Part shown: positions 27,407 through 36,535 of the stretch, in pieces
How positions within the stretch are numbered: position 1 is the first letter of the stretch
Layout: each line of letters opens with the position of its first letter
From: Allofrancisella frigidaquae
Lineage (GTDB): Bacteria; Pseudomonadota; Gammaproteobacteria; Francisellales; Francisellaceae
NCBI RefSeq assembly: GCF_012222825.1
Contig: NZ_CP038017.1
Span: 620,001 to 684,000 of the forward strand
DNA length: 64,000 nucleotides
Direction of reading: 5' to 3'
Translations under genes and position numbers: made by a program
Notes under the pieces: model-generated
Databases searched by the model: none
What the model was told of the DNA's origin: nothing
What the model saw: only the letters and a program-made list of their open reading frames with translations

Positions 27407-28746
27407 GAGCCTTTCCACTTAACTGTGTAAATTCACTTACATGAATCTCTGAATTCTATGCTCAAACTCGATAGCGAAATAAGGCATAGCCTCATTCCAA
27501 TATTTAACAGGCATAGACCATTTTTTAGTCAAATAATCTATAGCCAAGTACAAAGATTTGAAAACAGAGTCATCTTTAGGAAATAGCTTTTTATTCTTAA
27601 TGACTTTCCTAAACTGGCTATTAAGCGATTCAATCGCATTAGTAGTGTAAATAACTTTACGAATTTTTGGAGGATATTGCAAGAATACAGTTAAATTATC
27701 CCAATTATTTATCCATGACTTTGAAATTAAAGGATATTTAGTATCATATTTATTTGCAAAGTTATCAAGCTCAGATTGAGCTATTGCAATGGTATCAGCA
27801 TCATATATTTTCTTTAACTCTCTAGCTACCTCTTTCTTGTCTTTATATGGCACATACTTAAGACTATTACGAATTTGATGAACGATACAAAGCTGATGCT
27901 TTGTCTCAGGGTATATAGCTTGTATAGCATCAGACATGCCTTTTAAATTATCAGTACATGCTATAAATATATCCTGTAAGCCTCTATTCTTTAATTCAGT
28001 AAAAACACTAAGCCAATATTTAGCACCTTCATTTTGACTGATCCAAAGACCTAATACATCCTTATGACCAGTTAACGATATGCCAAGAGCCACATACACA
28101 GCTTTATTAATAATATGCTTGTCTTCTCTAACTTTAACGACTATACAGTCAAAAAACACTATTGGATAAACTGACTCTAAAGGTCTATTTTGCCATGCTT
28201 TAACATCATCAATAATAGCTTCTGTAACATCACTTATAAAGCTTGTACTTATCTTTGTATCATATAACTCAAATAACTGTTGTTGGATATCTGTAGTACT
28301 CATACCTTTAGCATACAAAGATATAATTTTTTGGTCTAAGCCGTTTATCTTGGTGACTCTTTTGGGAACTATTTGAGGTTCAAAGTCACTATCTCTATCT
28401 CGTGGAACTGATATTTCCAAATTACCTGTGTCTGTAGCTAATGTCTTGTTACTATAGCCATTCCTAGCATTTGATGAATTAGTCCTTTGGTGTTTTGAAT
28501 AACCAAGATGACTATTCATTTCTGCATCTAGTGCTTTTTCTAATAATCGTTTTGTTAGTTGCTTTAGCAAACCATCTTTCTCAAACATTTGATTAATATC
28601 AACACCTGAATCTATTATTTGATCTGCAATAGCTGTGTAAATATCTTCTGACTTCTTATTCTTAGACATTGTTTCTATCCTTAATATTTCGCTAGAAATA
28701 ATCTAGCAGGTTAATTAAGAATTTACACATTTATTTGGAAAGTCCC
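27407..28746 (-). mobile_element. Complete IS256-family insertion sequence, copy 2 (1,340 bp)
   Basis: It has the same ends as copy 1 in the opposite orientation: GAGCCTTTCC at 27,407 and GGAAAGTCCC ending at 28,746. It is flanked by a perfect 8-bp direct repeat CCTTTAAC (27,399-27,406 and 28,747-28,754). It has exactly the same length as copy 1. It interrupts the lipoprotein gene in frame-preserving fashion once one repeat is counted, so precise excision would restore the gene. Together the two inverted copies could recombine to invert the intervening about 17 kb (parC side to lipoprotein). Confidence 0.96.
27437..28669 (-). CDS. IS256-family transposase, copy 2
   Basis: The 410-residue protein is identical to copy 1, with Asp174, Asp240 and Glu347 as the DDE triad. 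It is intact and complete within its element. Identity between copies indicates very recent duplication or gene conversion. Confidence 0.95.
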   Translation of the reverse strand: MSKNKKSEDIYTAIADQIIDSGVDINQMFEKDGLLKQLTKRLLEKALDAEMNSHLGYSKHQRTNSSNARNGYSNKTLATDTGNLEISVPRDRDSDFEPQIVPKRVTKINGLDQKIISLYAKGMSTTDIQQQLFELYDTKISTSFISDVTEAIIDDVKAWQNRPLESVYPIVFFDCIVVKVREDKHIINKAVYVALGISLTGHKDVLGLWISQNEGAKYWLSVFTELKNRGLQDIFIACTDNLKGMSDAIQAIYPETKHQLCIVHQIRNSLKYVPYKDKKEVARELKKIYDADTIAIAQSELDNFANKYDTKYPLISKSWINNWDNLTVFLQYPPKIRKVIYTTNAIESLNSQFRKVIKNKKLFPKDDSVFKSLYLAIDYLTKKWSMPVKYWNEAMPYFAIEFEHRIQRFM

Positions 28747-29535
28747 CCTTTAACTTCAACCGCCTATACTGTTGAATATATAGCTACTAAAGGCAGTTAT
28801 ACAAGACAAGCTACAACAACTGTAAAAACAGCATCAGCTACAGTACCATCTATACAATCTGAAAAAGCTTATGGCACTACGTTAACTTATGATTTAACAG
28901 CAAATTTACAGAATACGGGTATAACCGATCAGTGGACGTTAAGTTGGAGTTCAAGCCCAAGTGCTACATTCACAGATACTACAACATCCCAGACGCAAGT
29001 TACTTTTGGTAGTTATGATACAGTATATACTGTAACGTTAGTGGCAACACCACCATCTGCAACTATCGCTCCTGTGACTGCCCCTATCACTATTAATTCA
29101 GGCCTAGCGCCAGCTTATACGCAAGCTACATATACTGTCTACCCTGATACAGGAACTACAGCGCAAGCTGTTGCTAATTACTACAACAATACAGCAGGGT
29201 TGCCAGGTGGCATAGCTAGTATCACAGCTAGTGGTGATAGCTTGATTTTTACATGTAAAGACGGTTATGAGATGGCTGGAGCTGCTGCAACTTTAGCGGT
29301 TGGATCATCTACAACTAATAATCAGGGTCTACAGCCGGTTCGTACTCCAACTGGGTATACTTCAGTGTTGTATGCTTCAAATGGCGCTGGTTTTTCAAAC
29401 TCTTCTTCTTCCGGAGCATCAGCGTATAATGGATTTATTTTGAGTGAGGCGCTGCATCAGTGGGGAGTTAATTGTTATGTAAGCAATAACAATAACTAGG
29501 CTTAATATTTTTAGCTCGTGGGGAGTTAAATTTAA

Positions 29536-29709
29536 TTAAATATAGTAAATGTTGTCCATAACAATTGTGCATTTTGGGATATTAGCGATTGTTTGAAGCA
29601 AACTATCTCTTTTTATGCGTCTTTTATAAACACATTTACCAAACTTATCGTTGCCGTGTAATTGGAAAATATTTTTTGCAATATCTATAGCTAATATTGT
29701 AATATTCAT
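29536..29709 (-). pseudogene. IS110-family transposase N-terminal remnant
   Basis: A 57-codon minus-strand frame starts MNITILAIDIAKNIFQLHGN and includes RRIKRDSLLQTIANIPKCTI and VMDN before a stop. This is the N-terminus of IS110-type DEDD transposases (first catalytic Asp in AIDIAKN). The remaining about 280 residues and the C-terminal serine domain are absent. It lies between the interrupted lipoprotein gene and the paralogue scrap. Confidence 0.8.
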
Positions 29710-29802
29710 TATAGGCTGTGGACTGTTTAGGTTTGTTAATTTAAGTATAACAACTTGCTCTTTGAAGCATCACTGCTCCAGCAAGAGAGTCCATTTAATC
29801 AG

Positions 29803-29919
29803 TCTTTGGAAATATACTAGTAACTAATAATACTGCGACTGGTGGAGGTATAATTTTAAAAAAAAGTTAAGTAACTTAAATAGCCATTCACAAGTACAAT
29901 CTGAGGCATATGCTTGGAG
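29803..29919 (+). pseudogene. 3' fragment of a paralogue of the 25,225 secreted-protein gene
   Basis: The segment repeats GGAAATATACTAGTAACTAA, then GGTGGAGGTATAATTTTAAA, and then TAGCCATTCACAAGTA and CTGAGGCATATGCTTGG from the gene at 25,225. Relative to that gene it has an internal deletion of about 80 bp and one A fewer in the A-run, which breaks the frame. It abuts the 3' end of the ornithine cyclodeaminase gene. Confidence 0.8.
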
Positions 29920-29925
29920 CCTTTG

Positions 29926-30942
29926 TTAAATAATAGAATATAAATTTTTAGGATCTTTAATAGGTGGAACCATATCCATTTGGCTACCAATATCATATTT
30001 TTCTGCTAAATCTAAAGCCAAGCGTAATACTGAAAAATCCTCGATCGCGAAGCCTACAGAATCGTATATCGTTATTTCATCATCACTTTCTCTACCTTTT
30101 TTAGCTCCAGTAACGATTTCCCAGACTTCTGCATGTAAAACTTGATCAATTTCTTGTTGAGTTAGATTTTGAATTTCTCCCTCGATCATAGATTGTTGTG
30201 TATATTCAACAACAACCTTACCTCTAAACAAAATATTTTTATCAAGCTCAGTTTTACCCGGACAATCACCGCCTAAACCATTTATATGAACACCTTTTTT
30301 AATCCAGTCATTTTCTATAACAGTAGCATGTAATTTACAAGCAGTACAAACGACTATAATATCAGCACCTTCACAGGCTTGTTTTGCACTATCACAAGCT
30401 ATTAACTCAAGTCCCGCACCTTTCATATTATTAGCGTACTTTTTCATAGCTTTTGGATCTGTATCAAAGTATCTAACTGTTTTTATAGGACGAATTAGTT
30501 TATGAGCTAAAGTTTGAAACTCACTTTGAGCTCCGGTACCAATTAAAGCTATTGTTTTACTATTTTTACGGGCTAAGTAATCAGTAGCTAAAATTGTAGC
30601 TGCAGCTGTTCTTAAAGCTGTAAGTAATGTCATTTCAGAAATTAGCAGTGGGTAGCCATGTTTAACCTCGCTAAGCTGACCAGTAGCGATTACTGTTTGT
30701 TTGCCTGACTCTGGGTTTTTAGGATGGCCATTTACATATTTATAAGTAAATAGTTTTTTATTAGCTGTAGGCATAAGCTCTATTACACCACCTGGAACGT
30801 GAGCAGCATAGCGTGGTGATTTGTCAAATTCATTCCACCTTAGAAAATCTTCTTTAAGATACTTTACTAAATCATTTACAAAGTTATCAAACCCATGTTT
30901 AGTAACGATGCTAGACATATCTTGAACAGAAAGTATTCTCAT
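29926..30942 (-). CDS. Ornithine cyclodeaminase family protein
   Basis: A 338-residue member of the ornithine cyclodeaminase/mu-crystallin family. The NAD-binding motif is IALIGTGAQSEFQ (about residues 150-162). Upstream substrate-site elements include GGVIELMP, KYVNGHP and LLISEMTLLTALRTAA. Ornithine cyclodeaminase converts L-ornithine to proline and ammonia with bound NAD. Relatives act on other amino acids, so the substrate is likely but not proven. It is divergent from the lysine decarboxylase gene across a 314-bp gap, suggesting linked control of basic amino-acid breakdown. Confidence 0.82.
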   Translation of the reverse strand: MRILSVQDMSSIVTKHGFDNFVNDLVKYLKEDFLRWNEFDKSPRYAAHVPGGVIELMPTANKKLFTYKYVNGHPKNPESGKQTVIATGQLSEVKHGYPLLISEMTLLTALRTAAATILATDYLARKNSKTIALIGTGAQSEFQTLAHKLIRPIKTVRYFDTDPKAMKKYANNMKGAGLELIACDSAKQACEGADIIVVCTACKLHATVIENDWIKKGVHINGLGGDCPGKTELDKNILFRGKVVVEYTQQSMIEGEIQNLTQQEIDQVLHAEVWEIVTGAKKGRESDDEITIYDSVGFAIEDFSVLRLALDLAEKYDIGSQMDMVPPIKDPKNLYSII

Positions 30943-31256
30943 AATCTCTTCCTATTTATATAAGTTATGTGAATTGTAATATAACTGGTAATCTATTTCA
31001 AACTAGTAGAATTTGCACAAAAAGATTTTTAAACTACCAATGTTAGTTTAGAGTAATGAAGGGACTCTTGCAAACTAAAATTATATTTTTCTAACTACGT
31101 GAAAAAATATGAAAAAAACTTTTTAGTAATAACTGTAATGAAATTTTAAGATTGTCATATTTTAAGTTGATATCGCTAATAAACCTTTATTGTTAATAGT
31201 TTTTTGGTATAGTGCATAGTATAAAATAATTTAAAGTTCGGTGTTAAGGTTAGAGT
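30943..31256. other. Divergent gap between cyclodeaminase and decarboxylase with a paralogue scrap
   Basis: Both flanking genes must be started from here. Around 31,037-31,150 the sequence TAGTTTAGAGTAAT and a following ATGAAAAAAA...TTTTTAGTAATA resemble the leader and first codons of the secreted-protein gene at 25,225, with stops soon after. This suggests a 5' remnant of the same paralogue whose 3' piece lies at 29.8 kb. No RNA gene is seen. Confidence 0.4.
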
Positions 31257-33395
31257 ATGAAAACAATAGTCTTTGTCTATAAAAACAATTTAAAATCATA
31301 TAAAGAAAGTTTCCTTTTAAAAATAAAAAAGGATCTCCAGGCTTATAAGTATTATACTTTAGCAGTTGATGACATGGATGAGGTTGTCGATATCCTTGAG
31401 GAAAATTCTAGAATATGCTCGATAGTTTTAGATAGAGCAAGTTTTAATATTGATGCTTTTCATGACATAGCACATTTAAATACAAAGTTGCCTATATTCG
31501 TGGTTTCTGACTATAACAATAGTATCAAGCTTAATCTAAAAGATTTTAACTTGAATATTAATTTCTTACAATATGATGCTTTAGCTGGGGAAGATGCAGA
31601 TTTTATCAACAAAACTATAATTAATTATTTTAATGATATTTTACCGCCATTTACATATGAGCTGTTTAAGTATTCTAAATCTTTTAACTCTTCTTTTTGT
31701 ACGCCAGGGCATCAAGGCGGCTATGGTTTTCAAAGATCAGCAGTAGGGGCACTATTTTATGATTTTTTTGGTGAGAATATATTTAAAACAGATCTTTCAA
31801 TTTCTGTAAAAGAACTTGGAAGCTTGCTTGATCATTCTGATGCGCATAAAGATGCGGAAGAATATATATCAAAGGTTTTTAAATCAGACAGGTCTTTAAT
31901 AGTCACAAATGGTACTTCAACTGCAAATAAAATTGTTGGTATGTATAGTGTTACTGATGGTGATACTATTTTAGTTGACAGAAATTGTCACAAATCTGTA
32001 ACTCACCTTATGATGATGGTAGATGTAAACCCTGTGTATCTAAAGCCAACTAGAAATGCTTATGGAATTATTGGAGGTATTCCAAGAAAAGAGTTTAGAA
32101 AAGAAGCTATACAGCAAAAAATACAGGAAAGTAAGATTGCTGATAAATGGCCAGAATATGCGGTTATAACAAACTCAACCTATGATGGTATCTTATATAA
32201 CACAGATACAATTCATAATGAACTAGATATCAAAAAGTTACATTTTGATGGTGCATGGATACCGTATGCTATCTTTCATCCTATATATAAGCATAAATCA
32301 GCTATGCAAATTGTCCCTAAGCCTGAGCATGTTGTTTTTGAAACACACTCAACACATAAGCTACTAGCAGCATTTAGTCAGTCCTCGATGTTACATATAA
32401 AAGGAGATTATAGTGAAGAAGTACTTAATGAAGCTTTTATGATGCATACATCAACCTCACCGTTTTATCCAATAGTTGCAAGTACTGAAACAGCAGCAGC
32501 TATGATGGATGGTGAACAAGGATATAATTTGATAGATAAAACTATTAATTTAGCTATGGATTTTAGAAAAGAATTAGTCAAATTAAAATCCGAAGCCCAA
32601 GGATGGTTTTTTGACGTTTGGCAACCAGATGATATTTCAAATAAAGAAACTTGGTTACTAAAGAATACTGATAGCTGGCATGGATTTAAAGATGTAGATG
32701 GAGATTTTTTATCACTTGATCCATTAAAAATAACTATATTGACTCCGGGAATAAAAGACAATGAGGTACAAGATTGGGGTATACCAGCAGACGTTGTTGC
32801 TAAGTTTTTAGACGAGCATGATATCGTAGTTGAAAAAACAGGTCCATATTCTTTACTGTTCATATTTAGTTTGGGTACAACAAAAGCAAAATCTGTAAGA
32901 CTTATATCTGTTCTAAATAAGTTTAAGCAGATGTATGACGAAAATGCTTTAGTAGAAAAGATGTTGCCAACTTTATATGCAGAGGATCCGAAGTTTTATG
33001 ATGATAAACGAATAAAGGAAATTAGTGAACAGTTGCATAACTATATGTATGAAGCTAATTTACCTACGCTTATGTACCAAGCTTTTAATGCGCTTCCAGA
33101 GCAACAAATAAACCCGCATAGAGCTTTTCAGAAATTACTTAAAGGTAAGGTTAAGAAAGTTCCGCTAGCTGAATTATATGGCCATGTCTCTGCAGTTATG
33201 ATATTACCGTATCCACCCGGGATACCAGTAATATTCCCTGGGGAAAAAATTACTGCCGATTCGAAGGTGATTTTGGATTTCTTATTAATGCTGGAAAAAA
33301 TTGGATCTATGCTCCCTGGTTTTGATACCGATATACATGGTCCAGAAAGGTCTAAAGATGGTAAGCTTTATATAAAAGTGATTAATGAAGAGTAG
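31257..33395 (+). CDS. ldcC: Lysine decarboxylase (CadA/LdcC family)
   Basis: A 712-residue PLP enzyme very close in length and sequence to E. coli CadA/LdcC (715). It has an N-terminal wing domain, then the core with FCTPGHQGG, SISVKELGSLLDHSDAHKDA, TNGTSTANKIVG and the PLP lysine Lys368 in THSTHKLLAAFSQ (E. coli Lys367). The C-terminal domain includes ILPYPPGIPV and PGFDTDIHG. It decarboxylates lysine to cadaverine, consuming a proton, which supports acid resistance and polyamine supply. No cadB antiporter or cadC regulator is adjacent, which fits the biosynthetic LdcC type better. Arginine or ornithine specificity cannot be excluded. Confidence 0.88.
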   Translation: MKTIVFVYKNNLKSYKESFLLKIKKDLQAYKYYTLAVDDMDEVVDILEENSRICSIVLDRASFNIDAFHDIAHLNTKLPIFVVSDYNNSIKLNLKDFNLNINFLQYDALAGEDADFINKTIINYFNDILPPFTYELFKYSKSFNSSFCTPGHQGGYGFQRSAVGALFYDFFGENIFKTDLSISVKELGSLLDHSDAHKDAEEYISKVFKSDRSLIVTNGTSTANKIVGMYSVTDGDTILVDRNCHKSVTHLMMMVDVNPVYLKPTRNAYGIIGGIPRKEFRKEAIQQKIQESKIADKWPEYAVITNSTYDGILYNTDTIHNELDIKKLHFDGAWIPYAIFHPIYKHKSAMQIVPKPEHVVFETHSTHKLLAAFSQSSMLHIKGDYSEEVLNEAFMMHTSTSPFYPIVASTETAAAMMDGEQGYNLIDKTINLAMDFRKELVKLKSEAQGWFFDVWQPDDISNKETWLLKNTDSWHGFKDVDGDFLSLDPLKITILTPGIKDNEVQDWGIPADVVAKFLDEHDIVVEKTGPYSLLFIFSLGTTKAKSVRLISVLNKFKQMYDENALVEKMLPTLYAEDPKFYDDKRIKEISEQLHNYMYEANLPTLMYQAFNALPEQQINPHRAFQKLLKGKVKKVPLAELYGHVSAVMILPYPPGIPVIFPGEKITADSKVILDFLLMLEKIGSMLPGFDTDIHGPERSKDGKLYIKVINEE

Positions 33396-33478
33396 AATAT
33401 TTTTTATCTAGACTCTTATAAAAAAAATTTAAAAAATGTATATTGTTGTTATTAATATAAAAAATCATTGGTTCTTTT

Positions 33479-34555
33479 ATGCTTAAGACTCCTTTATATA
33501 TGTGCCATCTTGCTGCAAATGCTAAGATGGTAGATTTTTCAGGCTGGTCAATGCCTATTAATTATGGTTCACAAATTCAAGAACATAATAATGTTCGTGA
33601 GAATTGTGGCTTATTTGATGTTTCTCATATGCTTGCTGTAGACATAAAAGGACAAGATGCAGAAGCTTTCTTACGTTATTTACTTGCAAATGACGTTGCT
33701 AAGTTAGAATCTAACCAAGCTCAGTATGGGTGTATGTTAAACCATGAGGCTGGAATAGTTGATGATTTAATTACTTATAAGATAGATTCTGAACATTTTA
33801 GAATAGTTGTAAATGCAGGTAATAGAGAGTCAGATGTTGCATGGTTTATAAAAAATACTACAAATTTTGATGTTAATATAACTCCACAAGAAGATTTAGC
33901 AATAGTAGCTGTCCAAGGACCAAAAGCAGCTGATGTTGTAAAACAAGCTTTATCAACTGATATTGTTGATAAAGTATTAGATCTAAAGTCATTTACATTT
34001 AGCGTATTTGACAAATGGATGTTTGCTCGTACAGGTTATACTGGTGAGGATGGTTTTGAGATTATTTTACCAGCTGAAAACGCTGTGGAATTTTGGGATA
34101 AATTAATTAGCTTAGGGGCAAGCCCCGCTGGTTTAGGTGCTAGAGATACTTTAAGACTAGAAGCTGGTATGCATTTATATGGCTTAGATATGAATATAAA
34201 TACAACTCCACTAGAAAGAGGCTTGAGTTGGAGTGTGGATTTATCTGATGAGTCACGAGATTTTATAGGTAAAAAAGCTTTTTTAGCTACAAAAGCTAAA
34301 GGTATAGATATTAAGTGGGTTGGTATAATATTAAGATCAAAAGGAGTTCTTAGAGCAGCCCAAGAAATAGTATTTGATAATGGTAAAAGTGGTTACATAA
34401 CAAGTGGTAGTTTTTCACCGACTTTAAAAATTGCTATTGCTTTAGCATATATCCCTAAAGATGGTGGTAACCCAAAAGTTAATATCAGAGGAAAGTTATT
34501 AGAGGTTGAAGTAGTTAAGCCTAGGTTTGTTAAAAACGGGAAGTCATTAATATAA
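33479..34555 (+). CDS. gcvT: Glycine cleavage system T protein (aminomethyltransferase)
   Basis: A 358-residue tetrahydrofolate-dependent aminomethyltransferase. It shows [20 protein letters not shown], the folate-site [10 protein letters not shown] and [13 protein letters not shown], all conserved in GcvT. It transfers the methylene group from the aminomethyl H protein to THF and releases ammonia. It is the first gene of gcvT-gcvH-gcvPA-gcvPB on the plus strand. I see no glycine riboswitch in the 83 bp upstream. Confidence 0.95.
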   Translation: MLKTPLYMCHLAANAKMVDFSGWSMPINYGSQIQEHNNVRENCGLFDVSHMLAVDIKGQDAEAFLRYLLANDVAKLESNQAQYGCMLNHEAGIVDDLITYKIDSEHFRIVVNAGNRESDVAWFIKNTTNFDVNITPQEDLAIVAVQGPKAADVVKQALSTDIVDKVLDLKSFTFSVFDKWMFARTGYTGEDGFEIILPAENAVEFWDKLISLGASPAGLGARDTLRLEAGMHLYGLDMNINTTPLERGLSWSVDLSDESRDFIGKKAFLATKAKGIDIKWVGIILRSKGVLRAAQEIVFDNGKSGYITSGSFSPTLKIAIALAYIPKDGGNPKVNIRGKLLEVEVVKPRFVKNGKSLI

Positions 34556-34596
34556 ATTTTAAAATTTAACTGATTTATAAGTATGGAGGTTATAAA

Positions 34597-34980
34597 ATGT
34601 CGAATATTCCTAATAACTTGAAATATACAAAAACTCATGAATGGATAAAAGTAGATAGTGATGAGATAACTGTAGGTATTACAGAACATGCCCAATCTTT
34701 ATTAGGTGATTTAGTATATGTGGAGTTACCTGAAGTTGGTGAGGAGTTTGCAGCTGGTGATGATACTTGTGTAGTTGAGTCAGTAAAAGCAGCTTCAGAT
34801 GTATACGCACCTGTAGATGGTGAAGTTATAGAAGTAAATGAAGCTTTAGTTGATGATCCTTCACAAGTTAACCAAACACCATACCATTATGGTTGGTTAT
34901 TTAAGATGAAAGTTTCTGATAAGTCTCAGTTGACTAGCTTGTTAAGTGCTGAAGACTATGCAAAAAACATAGAAGACTAG
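34597..34980 (+). CDS. gcvH: Glycine cleavage system H protein
   Basis: A 127-residue lipoyl carrier with the attachment site [14 protein letters not shown] (Lys64). It sits 41 bp after gcvT and is preceded by a TGGAGG ribosome site. It is the canonical H protein of this cluster, more typical than the solitary copy at 4.4 kb, with which it shares length and the position of the lipoyl lysine. Confidence 0.95.
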   Translation: MSNIPNNLKYTKTHEWIKVDSDEITVGITEHAQSLLGDLVYVELPEVGEEFAAGDDTCVVESVKAASDVYAPVDGEVIEVNEALVDDPSQVNQTPYHYGWLFKMKVSDKSQLTSLLSAEDYAKNIED

Positions 34981-35164
34981 TTTTTCGTAAAATACAAATT
35001 AAATTAATACGTAACTAAAGTTGTTCTGTGGCTTGGCTGTAGGATTAATAGTTAGGGAGTCAAAAAAAAGACGCTACTATTAAGTCGTAGCATAGCAAAA
35101 CTTTTTTAGTTAATTAAAAATCTTTAACCTTTTGTAAAGTTTATACAAAGGCATAGGAGGGTAT

Positions 35165-36532
35165 ATGTCTTTTATTCCGCATAAACCAGAGCAGATTAAA
35201 AAAATGCTTGATACTATTGGAGTTTCTTCAATAGACGATTTATTTGATGAAATCCCATCACAATTAAGATCAAAAGCTTTAAAGATCAAAGATGGGATAA
35301 ATGAAATTCAGTTAGCTAACCTTGCGAAAAAAAGAGCAGGTAAGAATCATCAAAATACCAACTTTATTGGAGCAGGAGCATATAGTCACTACATCCCATC
35401 AGCTATTTGGGATATTGTGGGTAGAGGAGAATTTTATACAGCTTATACGCCATATCAAGCAGAAGCTTCTCAAGGTAGCTTACAGGTCATTTATGAATAC
35501 CAAACTATGATGGCAGAGCTTACAGGCATGGCAGTTTCTAATGCCTCTATGTATGATGGAGCAACAGCTTTAGCTGAATCTGTGCTAATGGCAATCCGCT
35601 CTAATAAAAAAGCTAAGTCGCAAAAAGTGTTAATTATAGAGGCGCTACACCCTACATATTTAAAAGTTTTAGAAACTATTACTAAGCATCAGGGTATAGA
35701 GATAGATATAGTCGAACTAGACTCAAGAAATGGAAAAACAAACATAAGTAGTTTAGAAAAGTGTCAAGGTCAAAGCTATGCTGCTGTAGTAATTCAAAGC
35801 CCTAATTTCTTAGGCCAAATTGCTGATGTTGATAATTTGACTAATTGGGCTCATAACCAGGGTGCTTTGGTTGTTGCTGTTACTAATCCTATGTCTTTAG
35901 CAATTTTGAAATCACCCTCTGACTGGGGTGAAAATGGTGCTGATATTGTTTGTGGGGAAGGTCAACCTATGGGCGTGCCTTTAGCTTCTGGTGGGCCGTA
36001 TTTTGGTTTTATGACTTGTAAAATGGATTATGTACGCCAAATGCCAGGACGTATAGTTGGTAGAACTGTTGATCTAGATGGTAAGGAAGGTTTTTGTCTA
36101 ACTTTACAAGCTAGAGAGCAACATATTCGTCGTGCGAAAGCTACTTCAAATATATGTACCAATCAGGGTTTAATGGTAACAGCAGCAACTATTTATATGA
36201 GTTTACTTGGAGCTGAAGGTTTACAGCGTGTAGCTAGTGTATCACACGAAAATACTACAAACCTAGCTAATGAACTCTCTAAGCTAGATGGTGTTAGAGT
36301 TAGGTTTGGCGAAGCATTTTTTAATGAGGTGGTTGTTGATTTACCTGTAAATGCGCAAAATTTTGTAAAAGAGATGGAAAAAGAAGGTATAGATGCTGGT
36401 TATTTCTTAGGTGAGTACCATAGTGATTTAGAAAACTCTATTATGATTTGCTCTACTGAAATCCATACACAAGAAGACATTATCGATTATATCACTACAG
36501 CTAAAAAAGTTTTAGCTAGGTTAGGAGGTTAG
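35165..36532 (+). CDS. gcvPA: Glycine dehydrogenase (decarboxylating) subunit 1 (P protein, N-terminal half)
   Basis: A 455-residue protein equal to the N-terminal half of fused P proteins, beginning [20 protein letters not shown] and containing [19 protein letters not shown] and [14 protein letters not shown]. It lacks the PLP lysine, as expected for subunit 1. It follows an AGGAGG site and a 184-bp gap, so it may also have its own promoter; the gap holds a weak hairpin (GCTAC/GTAGC at 35,073-35,091). gcvPB starts 3 bp after its stop. The split P protein is typical of this and several other lineages. Confidence 0.95.
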   Translation: MSFIPHKPEQIKKMLDTIGVSSIDDLFDEIPSQLRSKALKIKDGINEIQLANLAKKRAGKNHQNTNFIGAGAYSHYIPSAIWDIVGRGEFYTAYTPYQAEASQGSLQVIYEYQTMMAELTGMAVSNASMYDGATALAESVLMAIRSNKKAKSQKVLIIEALHPTYLKVLETITKHQGIEIDIVELDSRNGKTNISSLEKCQGQSYAAVVIQSPNFLGQIADVDNLTNWAHNQGALVVAVTNPMSLAILKSPSDWGENGADIVCGEGQPMGVPLASGGPYFGFMTCKMDYVRQMPGRIVGRTVDLDGKEGFCLTLQAREQHIRRAKATSNICTNQGLMVTAATIYMSLLGAEGLQRVASVSHENTTNLANELSKLDGVRVRFGEAFFNEVVVDLPVNAQNFVKEMEKEGIDAGYFLGEYHSDLENSIMICSTEIHTQEDIIDYITTAKKVLARLGG

Positions 36533-36535
36533 GAA

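Larger units (their letters stand above)
26508..29499 (+). pseudogene. PKD-repeat surface lipoprotein gene split by IS256
   Basis: The coding parts are 26,508-27,406 and 28,755-29,499; removing the IS and one 8-bp repeat restores a single 547-residue frame. The N-terminus is a lipoprotein signal with lipobox LSGC (hydrophobic stretch about residues 12-30). Then come at least three PKD/Ig-like repeats (FTWKVNGTQVGTGQEVEYLF; WLIDGNVVAGETANTLTYTF; WTLSWSSSPSATFTDTT). The C-terminal region has two cysteines (IFTCKDGYEM, WGVNCYV) and an Asn-rich end. The IS lies within the second repeat, so a product now ends after residue 304 with a short foreign tail. The function is unknown; PKD repeats suggest adhesion or envelope binding. 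Confidence 0.85.

Noticed and set aside
27026..27418. Minus-strand frame of 130 codons in the lipoprotein gene
   Set aside because: Antisense of the PKD repeats; no ribosome site or recognisable domain.
33396..33478. Possible glycine riboswitch before gcvT
   Set aside because: The gap is only 83 bp, highly AT-rich, and lacks the conserved glycine aptamer core.
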